64,000 nt of DNA from Segatella oris (GCF_900637655.1 NZ_LR134384.1:62001-126000); one strand, 5' to 3'. Counted from the stretch's first letter, positions 35,387-45,855 are shown. The notes: a model not told the origin generated them from the sequence alone. Program-made: numbers and translations.

Positions 35387-37471
35387 ATGAAACTACACCT
35401 CAGAATGAGTTTTATCTTATGCTGTTCACTACTCATTGCCGTGTCGGGCATGGGTAAGAACCGCATCAAAGTAGCTTGCGTGGGCAATAGTGTCACCTTT
35501 GGTTATGGGCTTTCCAACCGCGAACAAACGTGCTATCCAGCCGTTTTGCAACGCAAGTTAGGGGCGAACTATGAAGTAAGGAACTTTGGTCATTCAGGCA
35601 CAACACTGTTAACGCAGGGGCATCGTCCCTATATTCAGCAAACAGAATATAAGGAAGCATTAGCCTTTAAGCCCGACTGGGTGGTGATTCACTTAGGACT
35701 TAACGACACCGATCCGCGCAACTGGCCCAATTACAACAGTGCATTTGATGCCGATTATCAACAACTCATCAACAGTTTTCGCAAGGTAAACCCCAATGTC
35801 AAGCTATGGATTTGCCTCATGACTCCTATATTTCACACGCATCCGCGCTTCGAAAGTGGCACCCGCGACTGGCATGCTGCCATTCAAAAGCATATCCGCC
35901 GCATTGCCAAAGCCAACCAAGTAGGACTTATCGACCTGCATACACCACTCTATTCACGTCCCGATTTGTTTGCAGATGCCCTGCATCCCAATACAGAAGG
36001 TGCAGAAATCATGGCTCAAACCATTTATTCAGCAACCACAGGTGACTATGGCGGGCTGAAGATGTCACCGCTTTATACCGATGAAATGGTGATGCAACGT
36101 CAGCAACCTATTGTGTTTCGTGGCACAGCCAATGCCAAAGAGCGCGTAGAAGTGAATTTCAATGGCCAGCGATTATCAGCTGTTACCCATGCAAACGGGC
36201 AATGGAACGTGAGTTTCCCGGCCATGGATGCAGGCGGACCTTACGAGGCTCGCATCACAACAAAGCGTGGAAAGCTCACCATTCACCATATATATATAGG
36301 TGAAGTATGGCTTTGTTCGGGACAATCCAACATGGAATATCCCGTGAAAGCTACCACAACAGCTGCTGAGGACGAGCAATTGGCTGCTCATCAGCCCCTA
36401 CTCCACCTCTATAACATGCCTACCCGCTTTCCAACAAATGCCGAGAAGTGGTCGAAAGCAGTGCTCGACTCGGTAAATAAACTTGCTTTATTGGGCGGAC
36501 AGACATGGCAACCAGCGAGCAAGGAAACAGTGAGTAGGTTCTCATCTGTGGCCTATCACTTTGGAAAAGCATTAGCCGACTGTCTTAAAGTGCCTGTTGG
36601 TATCATCTGTAATGCCGTGGGTGGCACAACAACTGAGTCATGGATTGACCGACATACACTTGAATGGCAGTTCCCTTCCATACTCCACGATTGGTATCAT
36701 GGTGACTTTGGACAGCCCTGGGCACGCAAACGAGCACTCGAAAACATTGCCAACGCTGAAAACATAGCCTTGCAACGCCATCCTTATACACCCTGTTACA
36801 TGTTTGAAGCTGGCATTCTGCCACTGAAAGATTATGCTATCCGCGGTGTAGCTTGGTATCAGGGAGAATCGAATGCACACAATATCGAACTGCATGCCCG
36901 CCTGTTCCGCCTCTTAGAAAAAAGCTGGCGACGCTTCTTCCACCAACCCAAGATGCCTTTCCTCATCGTGCAATTGTCGGGTCTCAATCGTCCTTCGTGG
37001 CCCGAATTCCGCAATTCACAACGCCTGTTGGCTGCACAACAGCCCCAAACTTGGCTGACCGTGACGAGCGATGTAGGCGATTCCTTGGACGTACACTACC
37101 GAAACAAGCAACCCGTTGGCAAGCGCTTGGCACTTCAAGCCCTGCACCATGTGTATGAACATGCCATTGTTTCAGAGGGTCCTTCATGCATCAAAGCACG
37201 CGCAGTGGGCGAACTTGTTTATCTTTATTTTGAGAATGCACAGAGATTGCAAGCCAAGGATGGCCCACTTACAGGTTTTGAAGTGGCAGGAGAAGACGGA
37301 GTCTATCATGCCGCAAAAGCCGAAATAAACGGTGAAAGTGTTATCGTGAGCTGTGCAGAAGTACCTCATCCCCAAACCGTTCGCTATGGTTGGCACCCCT
37401 TCTCACGTGCCAATTTAGTCAATGAAGCTCTACTTCCTTGCAGTACATTTAAGAAAAAGATACCCAAATGA
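35387..37471 (+). CDS. Sialate O-acetylesterase with two esterase domains
   Basis: 694 residues with a signal peptide (about 1-23). The N-terminal SGNH/GDSL esterase domain (about 24-215) has the block I variant CVGNSVTFGYG, LGLNDTDP and the catalytic DALHPN pair. The second SASA-type domain begins near residue 300 with CSGQSNMEYP and includes WYQGESNAH. The enzyme removes O-acetyl groups from sialic acids in the periplasm so that they can be taken up and cleaved. It is the first gene of a five-gene operon and overlaps the mutarotase gene by 4 bases. Confidence 0.9.
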   Translation: MKLHLRMSFILCCSLLIAVSGMGKNRIKVACVGNSVTFGYGLSNREQTCYPAVLQRKLGANYEVRNFGHSGTTLLTQGHRPYIQQTEYKEALAFKPDWVVIHLGLNDTDPRNWPNYNSAFDADYQQLINSFRKVNPNVKLWICLMTPIFHTHPRFESGTRDWHAAIQKHIRRIAKANQVGLIDLHTPLYSRPDLFADALHPNTEGAEIMAQTIYSATTGDYGGLKMSPLYTDEMVMQRQQPIVFRGTANAKERVEVNFNGQRLSAVTHANGQWNVSFPAMDAGGPYEARITTKRGKLTIHHIYIGEVWLCSGQSNMEYPVKATTTAAEDEQLAAHQPLLHLYNMPTRFPTNAEKWSKAVLDSVNKLALLGGQTWQPASKETVSRFSSVAYHFGKALADCLKVPVGIICNAVGGTTTESWIDRHTLEWQFPSILHDWYHGDFGQPWARKRALENIANAENIALQRHPYTPCYMFEAGILPLKDYAIRGVAWYQGESNAHNIELHARLFRLLEKSWRRFFHQPKMPFLIVQLSGLNRPSWPEFRNSQRLLAAQQPQTWLTVTSDVGDSLDVHYRNKQPVGKRLALQALHHVYEHAIVSEGPSCIKARAVGELVYLYFENAQRLQAKDGPLTGFEVAGEDGVYHAAKAEINGESVIVSCAEVPHPQTVRYGWHPFSRANLVNEALLPCSTFKKKIPK

Positions 37472-38553
37472 AGCTAATTCGTATTGTTTTAATAATTTAT
37501 ATCGCAATGATTGATTTCATAAATGGAACAGACTTGCATGCACAATGCTTTCAGTTAGTGCGTGTTGAGCGCATAATGGGCTTCCCATCTGATGAGCCTG
37601 GAATAGGAAAAGGCGTATCAGCTTGCTTTGCTGGCGTCGTCGGTGACATGCTCATCATGGCCGGAGGATGTAATTTCCCCGACAAACCGGCAGCCGAAGG
37701 CGGACCCAAACGCTATTATCAAGGCATTTATGCCGCACAAATCACCTCGGAAAAGCAATTAAACTGGGAACTCATCGGACAACTTCCTGCGCCTTGTGCC
37801 TATGGCGTGAGCATCCCTTTAGACGATGGTTTACTCTGCATTGGCGGCAACAACACAAATGAAAGCTTTGCCGATGTGTTCAAGATTATATTGAAAGAGG
37901 GGAAAGCCGCAGTGAAACTCTATCCCGAATTACCTGTACCTATGGATAATTTCACAGGTGCTCACTGTGGAAATCGTGTGATTGTAAGCAATGGTCTGCA
38001 GATTTTCGAACTCGATTTAAGCTTTCCTGAGCGCGGTTGGAAAGCCCTTCCACCACTCACAACAAAGAAATTAGGACAGCCTGTAGGCGTGTTTGTCAAT
38101 GGAAAGTTCTGTCAATGGGGCGGATGTACGCCCAAAACTGATACTGAACTCACTTCACTCTGTATTTCAGGACAAAGCTTAGAGCAGCCCTTGAAAGAAC
38201 TTTTGCCACCTCAAACCGATGCCGGTGAGGATATTTATTTAGGAGGTTCTGCTGCCATTAACCTCACCGACGATGCCTTTGTAGCTATAGGCGGCGTGAA
38301 TAAAGATGTATTTTTAGATGCCGTGAACCACCCCAAGCCTGGTTATATGACGCATCCCGTGGAATGGTATCGCTTCAATCCCTACATTTGTGTGTATCAA
38401 AAAGGAGCGTGGAACATTGCTGGTAACGAACAAATTGCGGCACGTGCAGGGGCAACGCTTGCGCGTCATCATCAAGATATCTATATCATTGGCGGCGAGT
38501 TGAAGCCTGGTGTGCGCACACCTGATATTTACCGTCTCACCTTCAAACAATAA
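37468..38553 (+). CDS. nanM: N-acetylneuraminate mutarotase (cyclically permuted, kelch type)
   Basis: 361 residues with a signal peptide (about 1-26). Kelch repeats with glycine pairs recur (LIMAGGCNFPDKP, LLCIGGNN, FVAIGGVN, IYIIGGEL), giving a six-bladed propeller. It converts alpha- to beta-N-acetylneuraminate in the periplasm, speeding uptake. The sequence fits the cyclically permuted mutarotase family. It overlaps the esterase gene and is followed after 8 bases by the transporter. Confidence 0.88.
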   Translation: MKLIRIVLIIYIAMIDFINGTDLHAQCFQLVRVERIMGFPSDEPGIGKGVSACFAGVVGDMLIMAGGCNFPDKPAAEGGPKRYYQGIYAAQITSEKQLNWELIGQLPAPCAYGVSIPLDDGLLCIGGNNTNESFADVFKIILKEGKAAVKLYPELPVPMDNFTGAHCGNRVIVSNGLQIFELDLSFPERGWKALPPLTTKKLGQPVGVFVNGKFCQWGGCTPKTDTELTSLCISGQSLEQPLKELLPPQTDAGEDIYLGGSAAINLTDDAFVAIGGVNKDVFLDAVNHPKPGYMTHPVEWYRFNPYICVYQKGAWNIAGNEQIAARAGATLARHHQDIYIIGGELKPGVRTPDIYRLTFKQ

Positions 38554-38561
38554 ACAAAACC

Positions 38562-39803
38562 ATGAAAATCATTGACAAGAAATATTATCCTTGGGTAGTT
38601 GTAGCACTTTTATGGGTAGTAGCCCTGCTGAATTACATGGATCGACAGATGCTTTCAACGATGCAAGTCTCCATGAAAGCCGATATTCATGAACTCAATC
38701 AAGCCGAAGCCTTCGGTGCTTTAATGGCTGTTTTCCTTTGGGTTTATGGCATCGTGTCGCCCTTTGCGGGTATGGTTGCCGACAAAGTAGACCGCAAATG
38801 GCTCGTTGTTGGCAGCCTCTTTGTATGGTCGGGCGTTACTTTAGCCATGGGATATGCAACAAGTTTCAACCAGTTATATTATCTCCGGGGCATCATGGGC
38901 ATTAGTGAAGCCCTTTATATCCCGTCAGCTTTGTCACTCTTGGCCGATTGGCATGAAGGCAAAAGCCGTTCGTTGGCCATCGGCATCCACATGACCGGCA
39001 TCTATATGGGGCAGGCCGTGGGTGGCTTTGGCGCCGTTGTTGCAGCCATGTTATCATGGAAAACCGCCTTCCATTGGTTTGGAATTATCGGCATTGTCTA
39101 TGCTTTGGTGTTGGCAGTACTACTGTTTGAGAAACCTTCGCATGGCAAAACAGAGCCGGAAAGCCTACAGACTACACCCCAAAAAGCAAGTATATTCAGT
39201 GGTTTTGGCGTGATATTGTCGAATTGGGTATTCTGGATTATCCTCTTTTTCTTTGCAGTTCCGAGTCTACCTGGCTGGGCAACGAAGAACTGGTTGCCCA
39301 CTTTGTTCGCTCAGAACTTAGGAATTCCCATGGAAGAAGCAGGCCCAATCTCTACGATTACCATTGCTGCATCTTCTTTTTTAGGTGTAATTTTTGGCGG
39401 TTATCTATCGGATAAGTGGGTGAAACGCAATCTCAAAGGGCGCGTTTACACCAGTGCCATTGGCTTAGGGCTCACTATTCCCGCCTTAATTCTATTGGGA
39501 TTTGGACACAACCTGCTTGCCATTGTGGGAGCAGGACTGCTCTTTGGTGTGGGTTATGGCATGTTTGATGCCAACAACATGCCCATTCTCTGCCAGTTTA
39601 TCTCAACAAAACAGCGTGCAACGGCCTATGGTATCATGAATATGACGGGCGTGTTTGCAGGTGCAGCTGTGACACAAGTGCTTGGAAAATGGACTGATGG
39701 CAACCAATTAGGAACAGGTTTTGCATTCTTAGGGGCCATTGTTGCCTTGGCACTTTTTGTTCAATTACTGTTACTGAAGCCACAAACCGACAATATGGAA
39801 TAA
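38562..39803 (+). CDS. nanT: MFS transporter, likely sialic acid permease
   Basis: 413 residues with about 12 transmembrane helices. The N-terminal LLNYMDRQMLSTMQVSMKAD and the cytoplasmic loop ADKVDRKWL are typical of the anion:cation symporter branch of the major facilitator family. Position inside the sialic acid operon, between mutarotase and lyase, argues that it imports N-acetylneuraminate across the inner membrane. Function is from context, as the family also moves hexuronates and other acids. Confidence 0.82.
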   Translation: MKIIDKKYYPWVVVALLWVVALLNYMDRQMLSTMQVSMKADIHELNQAEAFGALMAVFLWVYGIVSPFAGMVADKVDRKWLVVGSLFVWSGVTLAMGYATSFNQLYYLRGIMGISEALYIPSALSLLADWHEGKSRSLAIGIHMTGIYMGQAVGGFGAVVAAMLSWKTAFHWFGIIGIVYALVLAVLLFEKPSHGKTEPESLQTTPQKASIFSGFGVILSNWVFWIILFFFAVPSLPGWATKNWLPTLFAQNLGIPMEEAGPISTITIAASSFLGVIFGGYLSDKWVKRNLKGRVYTSAIGLGLTIPALILLGFGHNLLAIVGAGLLFGVGYGMFDANNMPILCQFISTKQRATAYGIMNMTGVFAGAAVTQVLGKWTDGNQLGTGFAFLGAIVALALFVQLLLLKPQTDNME

Positions 39804-39832
39804 TCGGAAAACAACGTAATTAAATAAAAATA

Positions 39833-40753
39833 ATGATGGAAAAGATTATCGGATTGATTGATGCACCATTCACTCCATTTCATGAGAATGGTGATGTAAA
39901 CCTCGAACCCATTGCGGCTTACGGGGCAATGCTAAAGAAAAACGGGCTGCAAGGCGTGTTTATCAATGGCTCATCGGGAGAGGGTTATATGCTTACTACA
40001 AGCGAAAGAAAGGCTTTAGCCGAAGAATGGGTGAAGCAAGCTCCACAAGGTTTCAAGGTGATTGTGCATGTGGGAAGTTGTTGTTTGCGTGAAAGTGTGG
40101 AATTGGCACGCCATGCAGCCAAGATCGGTGCATGGGGAATTGGAGCTATGGCGCCTCCCTTCCCACGCATTAACCGCATTGAAGAGTTGGTGAAATATTG
40201 CGAACAGATTGCCAATGCAGCACCCCAGCTGCCGTTTTATTATTATCATATTCCTGCTTTCAATGGTGCATTCCTGCCTATGCTCGACCTCTTGAAAGCT
40301 GTAGATGGGCGCATTCCTAACTTCGCCGGCATCAAATACACCTACGAAAGCCTTTATGAATACAATCAATGCAGGCTTTATGGCAACGGAAAATTCGATA
40401 TGTTGCATGGTCAGGACGAGACTATTCTGCCCTCATTGGCACAGGGTGGTGCACAAGGTGGTATCGGCGGAACAACCAATTACAATGGACGCGAATTGGT
40501 TGCAATTATCAATGAATGGAAGAAAGGAAACATAGAAGCAGCCCGCGAGCATCAGAATTTTGCACAAGAAGTTATCAATGTCATCTGTCACTATCGTGGA
40601 AACATCGTCGGAGGCAAGCGTATCATGAAGCTCATGGGCTTTGATTTAGGGCCTAACCGCGTGCCTTTCCAGAATATGACCGCCGAAGAAGAGACACGAA
40701 TGAAGGCAGAACTCGAAGCCATTGACTTCTTTAAGAAATGCAATCAATTTTAA
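39833..40753 (+). CDS. nanA: N-acetylneuraminate lyase
   Basis: 306-residue TIM-barrel aldolase of the DapA/NanA family. It has the carboxylate-binding NGSSGE at 45-50, Tyr138 in YYYHIP and the Schiff-base Lys168 in FAGIKYT. It splits N-acetylneuraminate to N-acetylmannosamine and pyruvate. ATG 39833 and ATG 39836 are both possible starts. The GSSGE and YYHIP text favours the sialic acid branch over dihydrodipicolinate synthase, in agreement with the operon. Confidence 0.92.
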   Translation: MMEKIIGLIDAPFTPFHENGDVNLEPIAAYGAMLKKNGLQGVFINGSSGEGYMLTTSERKALAEEWVKQAPQGFKVIVHVGSCCLRESVELARHAAKIGAWGIGAMAPPFPRINRIEELVKYCEQIANAAPQLPFYYYHIPAFNGAFLPMLDLLKAVDGRIPNFAGIKYTYESLYEYNQCRLYGNGKFDMLHGQDETILPSLAQGGAQGGIGGTTNYNGRELVAIINEWKKGNIEAAREHQNFAQEVINVICHYRGNIVGGKRIMKLMGFDLGPNRVPFQNMTAEEETRMKAELEAIDFFKKCNQF

Positions 40754-40765
40754 TTCGCAACGAAA

Positions 40766-41956
40766 ATGAATATAGATCCCAAAACCTATTTACAGCAATG
40801 GGCCGACCGTTACAGGCAAGATCTCACCGAAAACATCATGCCTTTCTGGATGAAACATGGTGTTGACCATGTCAATGGCGGTGTTTATACGTGCGTAAAT
40901 CGTGACGGTTCACTCATGGATACTACCAAGTCAGTGTGGTTTCAAGGGCGTTTCGCCTATATTTGTGCCTATGCTTACAATCATATTGAAAGGAATGACG
41001 AGTGGTTGAAAGCCGCAAAGTCTACTATAGACTTTATAGAAGCACATTGCTTTGACAAAGATCGTCACATGTTCTTCTCGGTAACAGCCGACGGGACACC
41101 GCTACGCAAGCGCCGTTATGTGTTCAGTGAGACTTTCGCTGCTATTGCCATGGCCGAATACTCCATTGCTTCGGGCGACCAACATTATGCTAAACGCGCG
41201 CTCGAAGTGTTTGACGACACTCTGCATTTCCTCTCAACTCCAGGTTTTCTTACACCGAAATTCGAGCCTAATGTGCAGTTGCAGGGTCACTCTATCGTGA
41301 TGATTCTCATCAATGTTTGCAGCTGTCTGCGCAATGCTATCCATGAAGAACGCCTCACAAAGCAAATTGATGAGTCGATTGATAAGCTGCAACGCTATTT
41401 CATGCACCCGGAGTTTAAGGCGCTGTTAGAATGTGTTGGGCCCAAAGGTGAATTCATTGATACGAACATGACGCGTACCATTAACCCAGGACACTGCATC
41501 GAAACCAGCTGGTTTATCATGGAAGAAGCACGTCACCGCCAATGGGATAAGCAGTTACTTGACATGGCTCTCACCATATTTGACTGGTCATGGGACTGGG
41601 GATGGGATAAGGAATATGGCGGAATCATCAACTTTCGCGACTGCAAGAACCTGCCCTCACAGGATTATGCCCAAGACATGAAATTCTGGTGGCCACAATG
41701 TGAGACTGTCATTGCATCGCTTTATGCCTACCTTGCCACAGGAAATGAGAAATATTTAGAGCGTCATCGGCAGATCAGTGAATGGACATACGCCCACTTC
41801 CCCGATAAGGATTATCCCGAATGGTATGGCTACCTGCACCGCGACGGCACTGTGGCACAGCCGGCAAAGGGCAACCTTTACAAAGGGCCTTTCCACATTC
41901 CACGCATGATGATCAGGTCGTTTACGCTCTGTAATGACATTCTTAAAAAGCTATAG
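40766..41956 (+). CDS. nanE: N-acylglucosamine 2-epimerase (renin-binding-protein family)
   Basis: 396-residue alpha/alpha barrel epimerase. Conserved text includes WFQGRFAYICAYAYN, FSETFAAIAMAEY, NPGHCIETSWFIMEEA and KFWWPQCETVIA, with family His residues in the barrel. It converts N-acetylmannosamine to N-acetylglucosamine, the step after the lyase. This is the AGE/RnBP type rather than the proteobacterial ManNAc-6-P epimerase, as is usual in Bacteroidales. It is the last gene of the operon; a terminator follows 44 bases later. Confidence 0.92.
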   Translation: MNIDPKTYLQQWADRYRQDLTENIMPFWMKHGVDHVNGGVYTCVNRDGSLMDTTKSVWFQGRFAYICAYAYNHIERNDEWLKAAKSTIDFIEAHCFDKDRHMFFSVTADGTPLRKRRYVFSETFAAIAMAEYSIASGDQHYAKRALEVFDDTLHFLSTPGFLTPKFEPNVQLQGHSIVMILINVCSCLRNAIHEERLTKQIDESIDKLQRYFMHPEFKALLECVGPKGEFIDTNMTRTINPGHCIETSWFIMEEARHRQWDKQLLDMALTIFDWSWDWGWDKEYGGIINFRDCKNLPSQDYAQDMKFWWPQCETVIASLYAYLATGNEKYLERHRQISEWTYAHFPDKDYPEWYGYLHRDGTVAQPAKGNLYKGPFHIPRMMIRSFTLCNDILKKL

Positions 41957-42000
41957 CCATTGCACAAGCGATGCTTTTCAGTGCAAAGGCAACTTCTCTT

Positions 42001-42040
42001 GCAGGCACATTATCTCCAATGATGTGCCTGCTGATTTTTT
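42001..42040 (+). terminator. Terminator of the sialic acid operon
   Basis: GCAGGCACAT (42001-42010) pairs with ATGTGCCTGC (42022-42031), then TGATTTTTT. Confidence 0.8.
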
Positions 42041-42158
42041 CTGCACATAGCAATAAATCTGCATTCTCCCATAGCTTTACCTGCGAAATTATAGAAAAAA
42101 GTTCTTTTCTGAAGTCAGAAAACTCCCTTTTTATTAGGAACTTTTCGCGTTTTTCCGT

Positions 42159-42166
42159 ATGTTTGC
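42159..42166 (+). promoter_or_regulatory. Candidate -7 element of the HhH/barrel gene
   Basis: TATGTTTG, 40 bases before the ATG. A -33 TTG is not clear. Confidence 0.4.
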
Positions 42167-42206
42167 AGATTAGAAACATAACCTGTGTGCACCTAAACCG
42201 AAAGCC

Positions 42207-44213
42207 ATGAAAATACATATAGGCCATATCGTGCTCGTCATAGCATTGCTGACAGCCCCTAAAGTCAATGCGCAACAAGAGCAACGCTGGGAAGATTGCT
42301 ATGCAGAAGTCATTGCCATAGAAGGCAAAGACGAAGAAGATATCCCCGATTATGAATTGCTCTGTCAGCTGGCTGACCACCCCATCAACATTAATACGGC
42401 TACGAAAGAAGACTTAGAACAACTTCCTTTCCTCAACAATCAGCAGATAGAAGACATCATGGAGTATCTCTATCGCTATCATTCTCTGCGGTCTGTGGGC
42501 GAACTCTACATGATTCCATCACTCGGTAACGCCTATGCCCGCCTGCTTTCCTACTTCATAACGATTGGAGAACCTAAGGAAAACAACCGATTTTCCTGGC
42601 AGGACATGCTGCATTACGGCAGACATAAAGTTATTGCAACCCTCAATATTCCAACCTATCAGCGGCGGGGATTTAGCGAAGGAAAGTATCTTGGCGGGCC
42701 TCTCAAACATTGGTTGCGCTACACTTTCAATTATGCCAATCGGCTTGAGATAGGACTTGTAGGCGCACAAGATGCCGGAGAACCTTTCTTCAAAAGACAA
42801 AACAAGACAGGATATGACTATCACAGCTTTTATCTTATGCTCCGAAATCAAGGCTCACTGAAGGCACTTTCCGTTGGAAGATACCGCTTGCGAATGGGCA
42901 TGGGGCTTGTGATGAACTGCGACTATGGCTTTGGGAAACAGATGCTCCTACAAGCACTCGACCGTTCTTCTGCCACAGTCCGCCCACACTCCTCACGCTC
43001 GGAAGGCAACTATCTGCAAGGAGTTGCAGCCACTTTCAAGTTGAACAAAGCCATGGAAGCTACGGCCTTTCTCTCTTACAGAAAGGTGGATGCCACACTC
43101 CGACACGACAGTTTAGGTTCGATTTCAGCTATCATAACTAACGGTTATCATCGCACGGAAACAGAAATGGAGCATAAACACAACACATGGCAACTGGCCA
43201 CAGGTGGGCATCTGCGCTATTTCAACAATGGTTTCCACGCCGGAGCAACAGCCCTCTACACTGCGTTGAGCCGTGAACTCCGTCCCCACACCACCCAACT
43301 CTACAAGCGTTGGGCCGCCACAGGCACGCGTTTCTATAATCTCGGCATTGACTATGGCTACACAGGACACCGTTTCAGCCTCAACGGAGAGGTGGCTACA
43401 GATAATCACCAAGCCTTTGCTACGATTAATAAGGTCAGCATAAACGTGGCTTCTAACCTTCAACTATCGGCTATCCAGCGCTTTTATGCCTATAAATACA
43501 ACGGACTTTTTGCCCGTAGTTTTGCTGATGCAGGAGCCGTTCAGGATGAAAGCGGCCTCTATCTCGGCTTGAACTGGAACATCAATCGCGCCTTTTCGCT
43601 GTTCGCCTACGGTGACTATGCTTACTTTGCATGGCCGAAGTACGGGCAAAGTTTTGCGGGAGCACATGCCCTTGACGGCTTTCTGCAACTCAACTACCAA
43701 CATAAGAAAACGCTACTCACTGCACAATACCGCACGAGATACCGACAGCGAGACAACAAGGAAAAAGATATGCTCATCAACCGCAATGAACATCGCGGAC
43801 GCATCAAGGCTGACTATGTGCTCGGGCCGTGGCAACTTCGCACGCAAGCCAACCTTACCTATGCGCTTCAAGAAAGCGGAAGCCTCGGCTATATGCTTTC
43901 CCAGAGCATACTCCGACATTATAAGTGCATTATCGTTTCAGCCTCATTAGGCTATTTCCACACGCAGGATTACAGCAGCAGAGTCTACACTTACGAGCGT
44001 GGCATGCTTTATGATTTCAGCTTTCCCTGCTTCTTTGGCCACGGCATTCGTTACAGCATGACGGCCAGAAGCGACCTCGGCAGACATCTTACACTGATTG
44101 CAAAGGCTGGAACAACCGACTATTTCGACCGCAGTGTCATTGGAAGCGGACTCCAGGAGATTGCTCACTCCTCGCAAACCGATATTCAGTTGCAAGCGAT
44201 TGTAAAGCTGTAA
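42207..44213 (+). CDS. Outer-membrane protein with helix-hairpin-helix region and beta barrel
   Basis: 668 residues with a signal peptide (about 1-22, ending VNAQ). Residues about 50-120 form a ComEA-like helix-hairpin-helix region (PININTATKEDLEQLPFLNN, then LRSVGELYMIPSLG). The remainder alternates amphipathic strands rich in Tyr, Gly and Arg, ending in a strand with Leu, typical of an outer-membrane barrel. The family is common and mostly single-copy in Bacteroidales; its function is not known. HhH segments bind DNA elsewhere, so DNA contact is possible but unproven. It lies alone with its own promoter. Confidence 0.75.
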   Translation: MKIHIGHIVLVIALLTAPKVNAQQEQRWEDCYAEVIAIEGKDEEDIPDYELLCQLADHPININTATKEDLEQLPFLNNQQIEDIMEYLYRYHSLRSVGELYMIPSLGNAYARLLSYFITIGEPKENNRFSWQDMLHYGRHKVIATLNIPTYQRRGFSEGKYLGGPLKHWLRYTFNYANRLEIGLVGAQDAGEPFFKRQNKTGYDYHSFYLMLRNQGSLKALSVGRYRLRMGMGLVMNCDYGFGKQMLLQALDRSSATVRPHSSRSEGNYLQGVAATFKLNKAMEATAFLSYRKVDATLRHDSLGSISAIITNGYHRTETEMEHKHNTWQLATGGHLRYFNNGFHAGATALYTALSRELRPHTTQLYKRWAATGTRFYNLGIDYGYTGHRFSLNGEVATDNHQAFATINKVSINVASNLQLSAIQRFYAYKYNGLFARSFADAGAVQDESGLYLGLNWNINRAFSLFAYGDYAYFAWPKYGQSFAGAHALDGFLQLNYQHKKTLLTAQYRTRYRQRDNKEKDMLINRNEHRGRIKADYVLGPWQLRTQANLTYALQESGSLGYMLSQSILRHYKCIIVSASLGYFHTQDYSSRVYTYERGMLYDFSFPCFFGHGIRYSMTARSDLGRHLTLIAKAGTTDYFDRSVIGSGLQEIAHSSQTDIQLQAIVKL

Positions 44214-44234
44214 GCCACAGCTATAAGCCCATCT

Positions 44235-45260
44235 TTATTCCATTCGGGCAATCTTTCGCTCAGCTTCCTGCATGATTTCCACTACCCTATCGCACCACTG
44301 ATCAAACTCAACATCAACAGATTGACATTCCTGATGATGCATCACGTAGGCCAAAGTGTTGAGCACGCCTTGATCAAAACGCATGGAAGCATGATAACCG
44401 GGAACGGCCTTACGCAACTTCGAAGTATCAAAGACCACAGAATTCGCCTTATCTCCTAACAATGCTCCTTTGAAATCATAGGCAGGCGCCATAGCCAACA
44501 AGGTGCTTGGAACATAACAAGGACGGAAAGAAACGTCCAAAGCATCGGCTATGGTCTGATGAATTTGATTCCAGGTCAGCACTTCTTCACTCATCACCTG
44601 ATAGGTTTCGCCCACAGCATGCACGTTGCCCATCAACCCAATGAAAGCGCGTGCAAAGTCTGAATTGTGGGTAAGCGTCCACAGCGTGAGGCCATCTCCC
44701 GGCACAATCACAGGCTTTCCTTCGAGCATCCTCTTGATGACTTGCCAGCTGCCTTGCTTCCCATGAACAGCCACAGGCACTGACTTTTCGCCATAAGTGT
44801 GGCTCGGACGCACAATAGTTACCGGAAAACCATGCTCACGTTGATAGCGATGCAACAGGTCTTCACAGGCTGCCTTGTTGCGCGAATAGGCCCAATAGGG
44901 ATTGTTCAGCGATGTAGACTCGGTGACAAACGGACTCGGAAGCGGTTTACTATAGGCCGAAGCCGAACTGATAAAGATATACTGATGCGTGCAATCTGCA
45001 AAGAGTTGGAAGTCTTTTTCAATGTGTTCGGGCGTGAAAGCAATGAAATCTACAACAACATCCCACGTCTTTCCAGCAAGTAAACTGCCTGCTTCAGCAC
45101 TTCGGATATCGCCTCGTATTGTCTTCACATGGCTTGGTATATCATGCTTACTGCCACGGTTCAACAGCGTAACTTCCCACTCCTCACACTCACTGAGCAG
45201 TCGGGTGACAGCACTACTGATAGTGCCCGTTCCTCCAATCAACAATGCCTTTCGCTTCAT
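44235..45260 (-). CDS. NAD-dependent epimerase/dehydratase (extended SDR)
   Basis: 341 residues. A Rossmann fold starts with GGTGTIS at 9-15, an atypical but known glycine pattern, and has the active-site YSRNK (Tyr125, Lys129) preceded by SSASAY. Such enzymes act on nucleotide sugars or related substrates; the specific reaction cannot be read from the sequence. It is convergent with the HhH/barrel gene, 21 bases apart, and shows no operon partner. Confidence 0.8.
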   Translation of the reverse strand: MKRKALLIGGTGTISSAVTRLLSECEEWEVTLLNRGSKHDIPSHVKTIRGDIRSAEAGSLLAGKTWDVVVDFIAFTPEHIEKDFQLFADCTHQYIFISSASAYSKPLPSPFVTESTSLNNPYWAYSRNKAACEDLLHRYQREHGFPVTIVRPSHTYGEKSVPVAVHGKQGSWQVIKRMLEGKPVIVPGDGLTLWTLTHNSDFARAFIGLMGNVHAVGETYQVMSEEVLTWNQIHQTIADALDVSFRPCYVPSTLLAMAPAYDFKGALLGDKANSVVFDTSKLRKAVPGYHASMRFDQGVLNTLAYVMHHQECQSVDVEFDQWCDRVVEIMQEAERKIARME

Positions 45261-45459
45261 AACAGGGTCAGATATTTAATTTCCATTGAATGAATATACT
45301 GCAAAAATAAGGATTATATTTCGCACTGAAGTAGATATTCATGATTAATTATCAATATATTTAAGTCTGCTGCTCTATCAGTATGCCAATTTGGAGGAGG
45401 AATATAGCAGACAAGATAACTGATAAAACAAGGCTGAATGACTGCAGGAATTTTCTCAT

Positions 45460-45840
45460 TTTGTAAATATTGTATCCTCGTTTTTAACTTCTCAAAATAC
45501 CACCAAATAGAAAAAGAAAAACAGGAAAATTGACTTGATTTGATGATTTCAATGTTCTTGTTTCGGTTTCTGATGCATTATACGCAGTAATTTGACGCAA
45601 AACACAGCGCTATCTGCATCAAAACACACTGTCATCTCATGCAGATTACACCGTGATTTGATGCAAATTACAAGCTTTTTCAGCGTGATATTGTCTTGGA
45701 TTTCGCGTCATTTTTCATAACTGTTTAACTGACAACAAATTACAAACTGCCCAAAAACAGCGCTTATTTGGAACGAGGGAGAAACTCATTTCAAATACGC
45801 AAGCTATGCGAGAGCTATTGTAAATATTTTTAATAAAACC
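45460..45840. repeat. Dispersed intergenic repeat, copy B
   Basis: Aligns along its length with 7939-8322 (copy A). Internal motifs TTTGACGCAAA and TTTGATGCAAA recur. No ORF. A shorter region at 55107-55210 shares ACTGACGCTTTTTACAAG-type blocks and may be a distant relative. Confidence 0.65.
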
Positions 45841-45855
45841 AGTTATACCTGCTAC

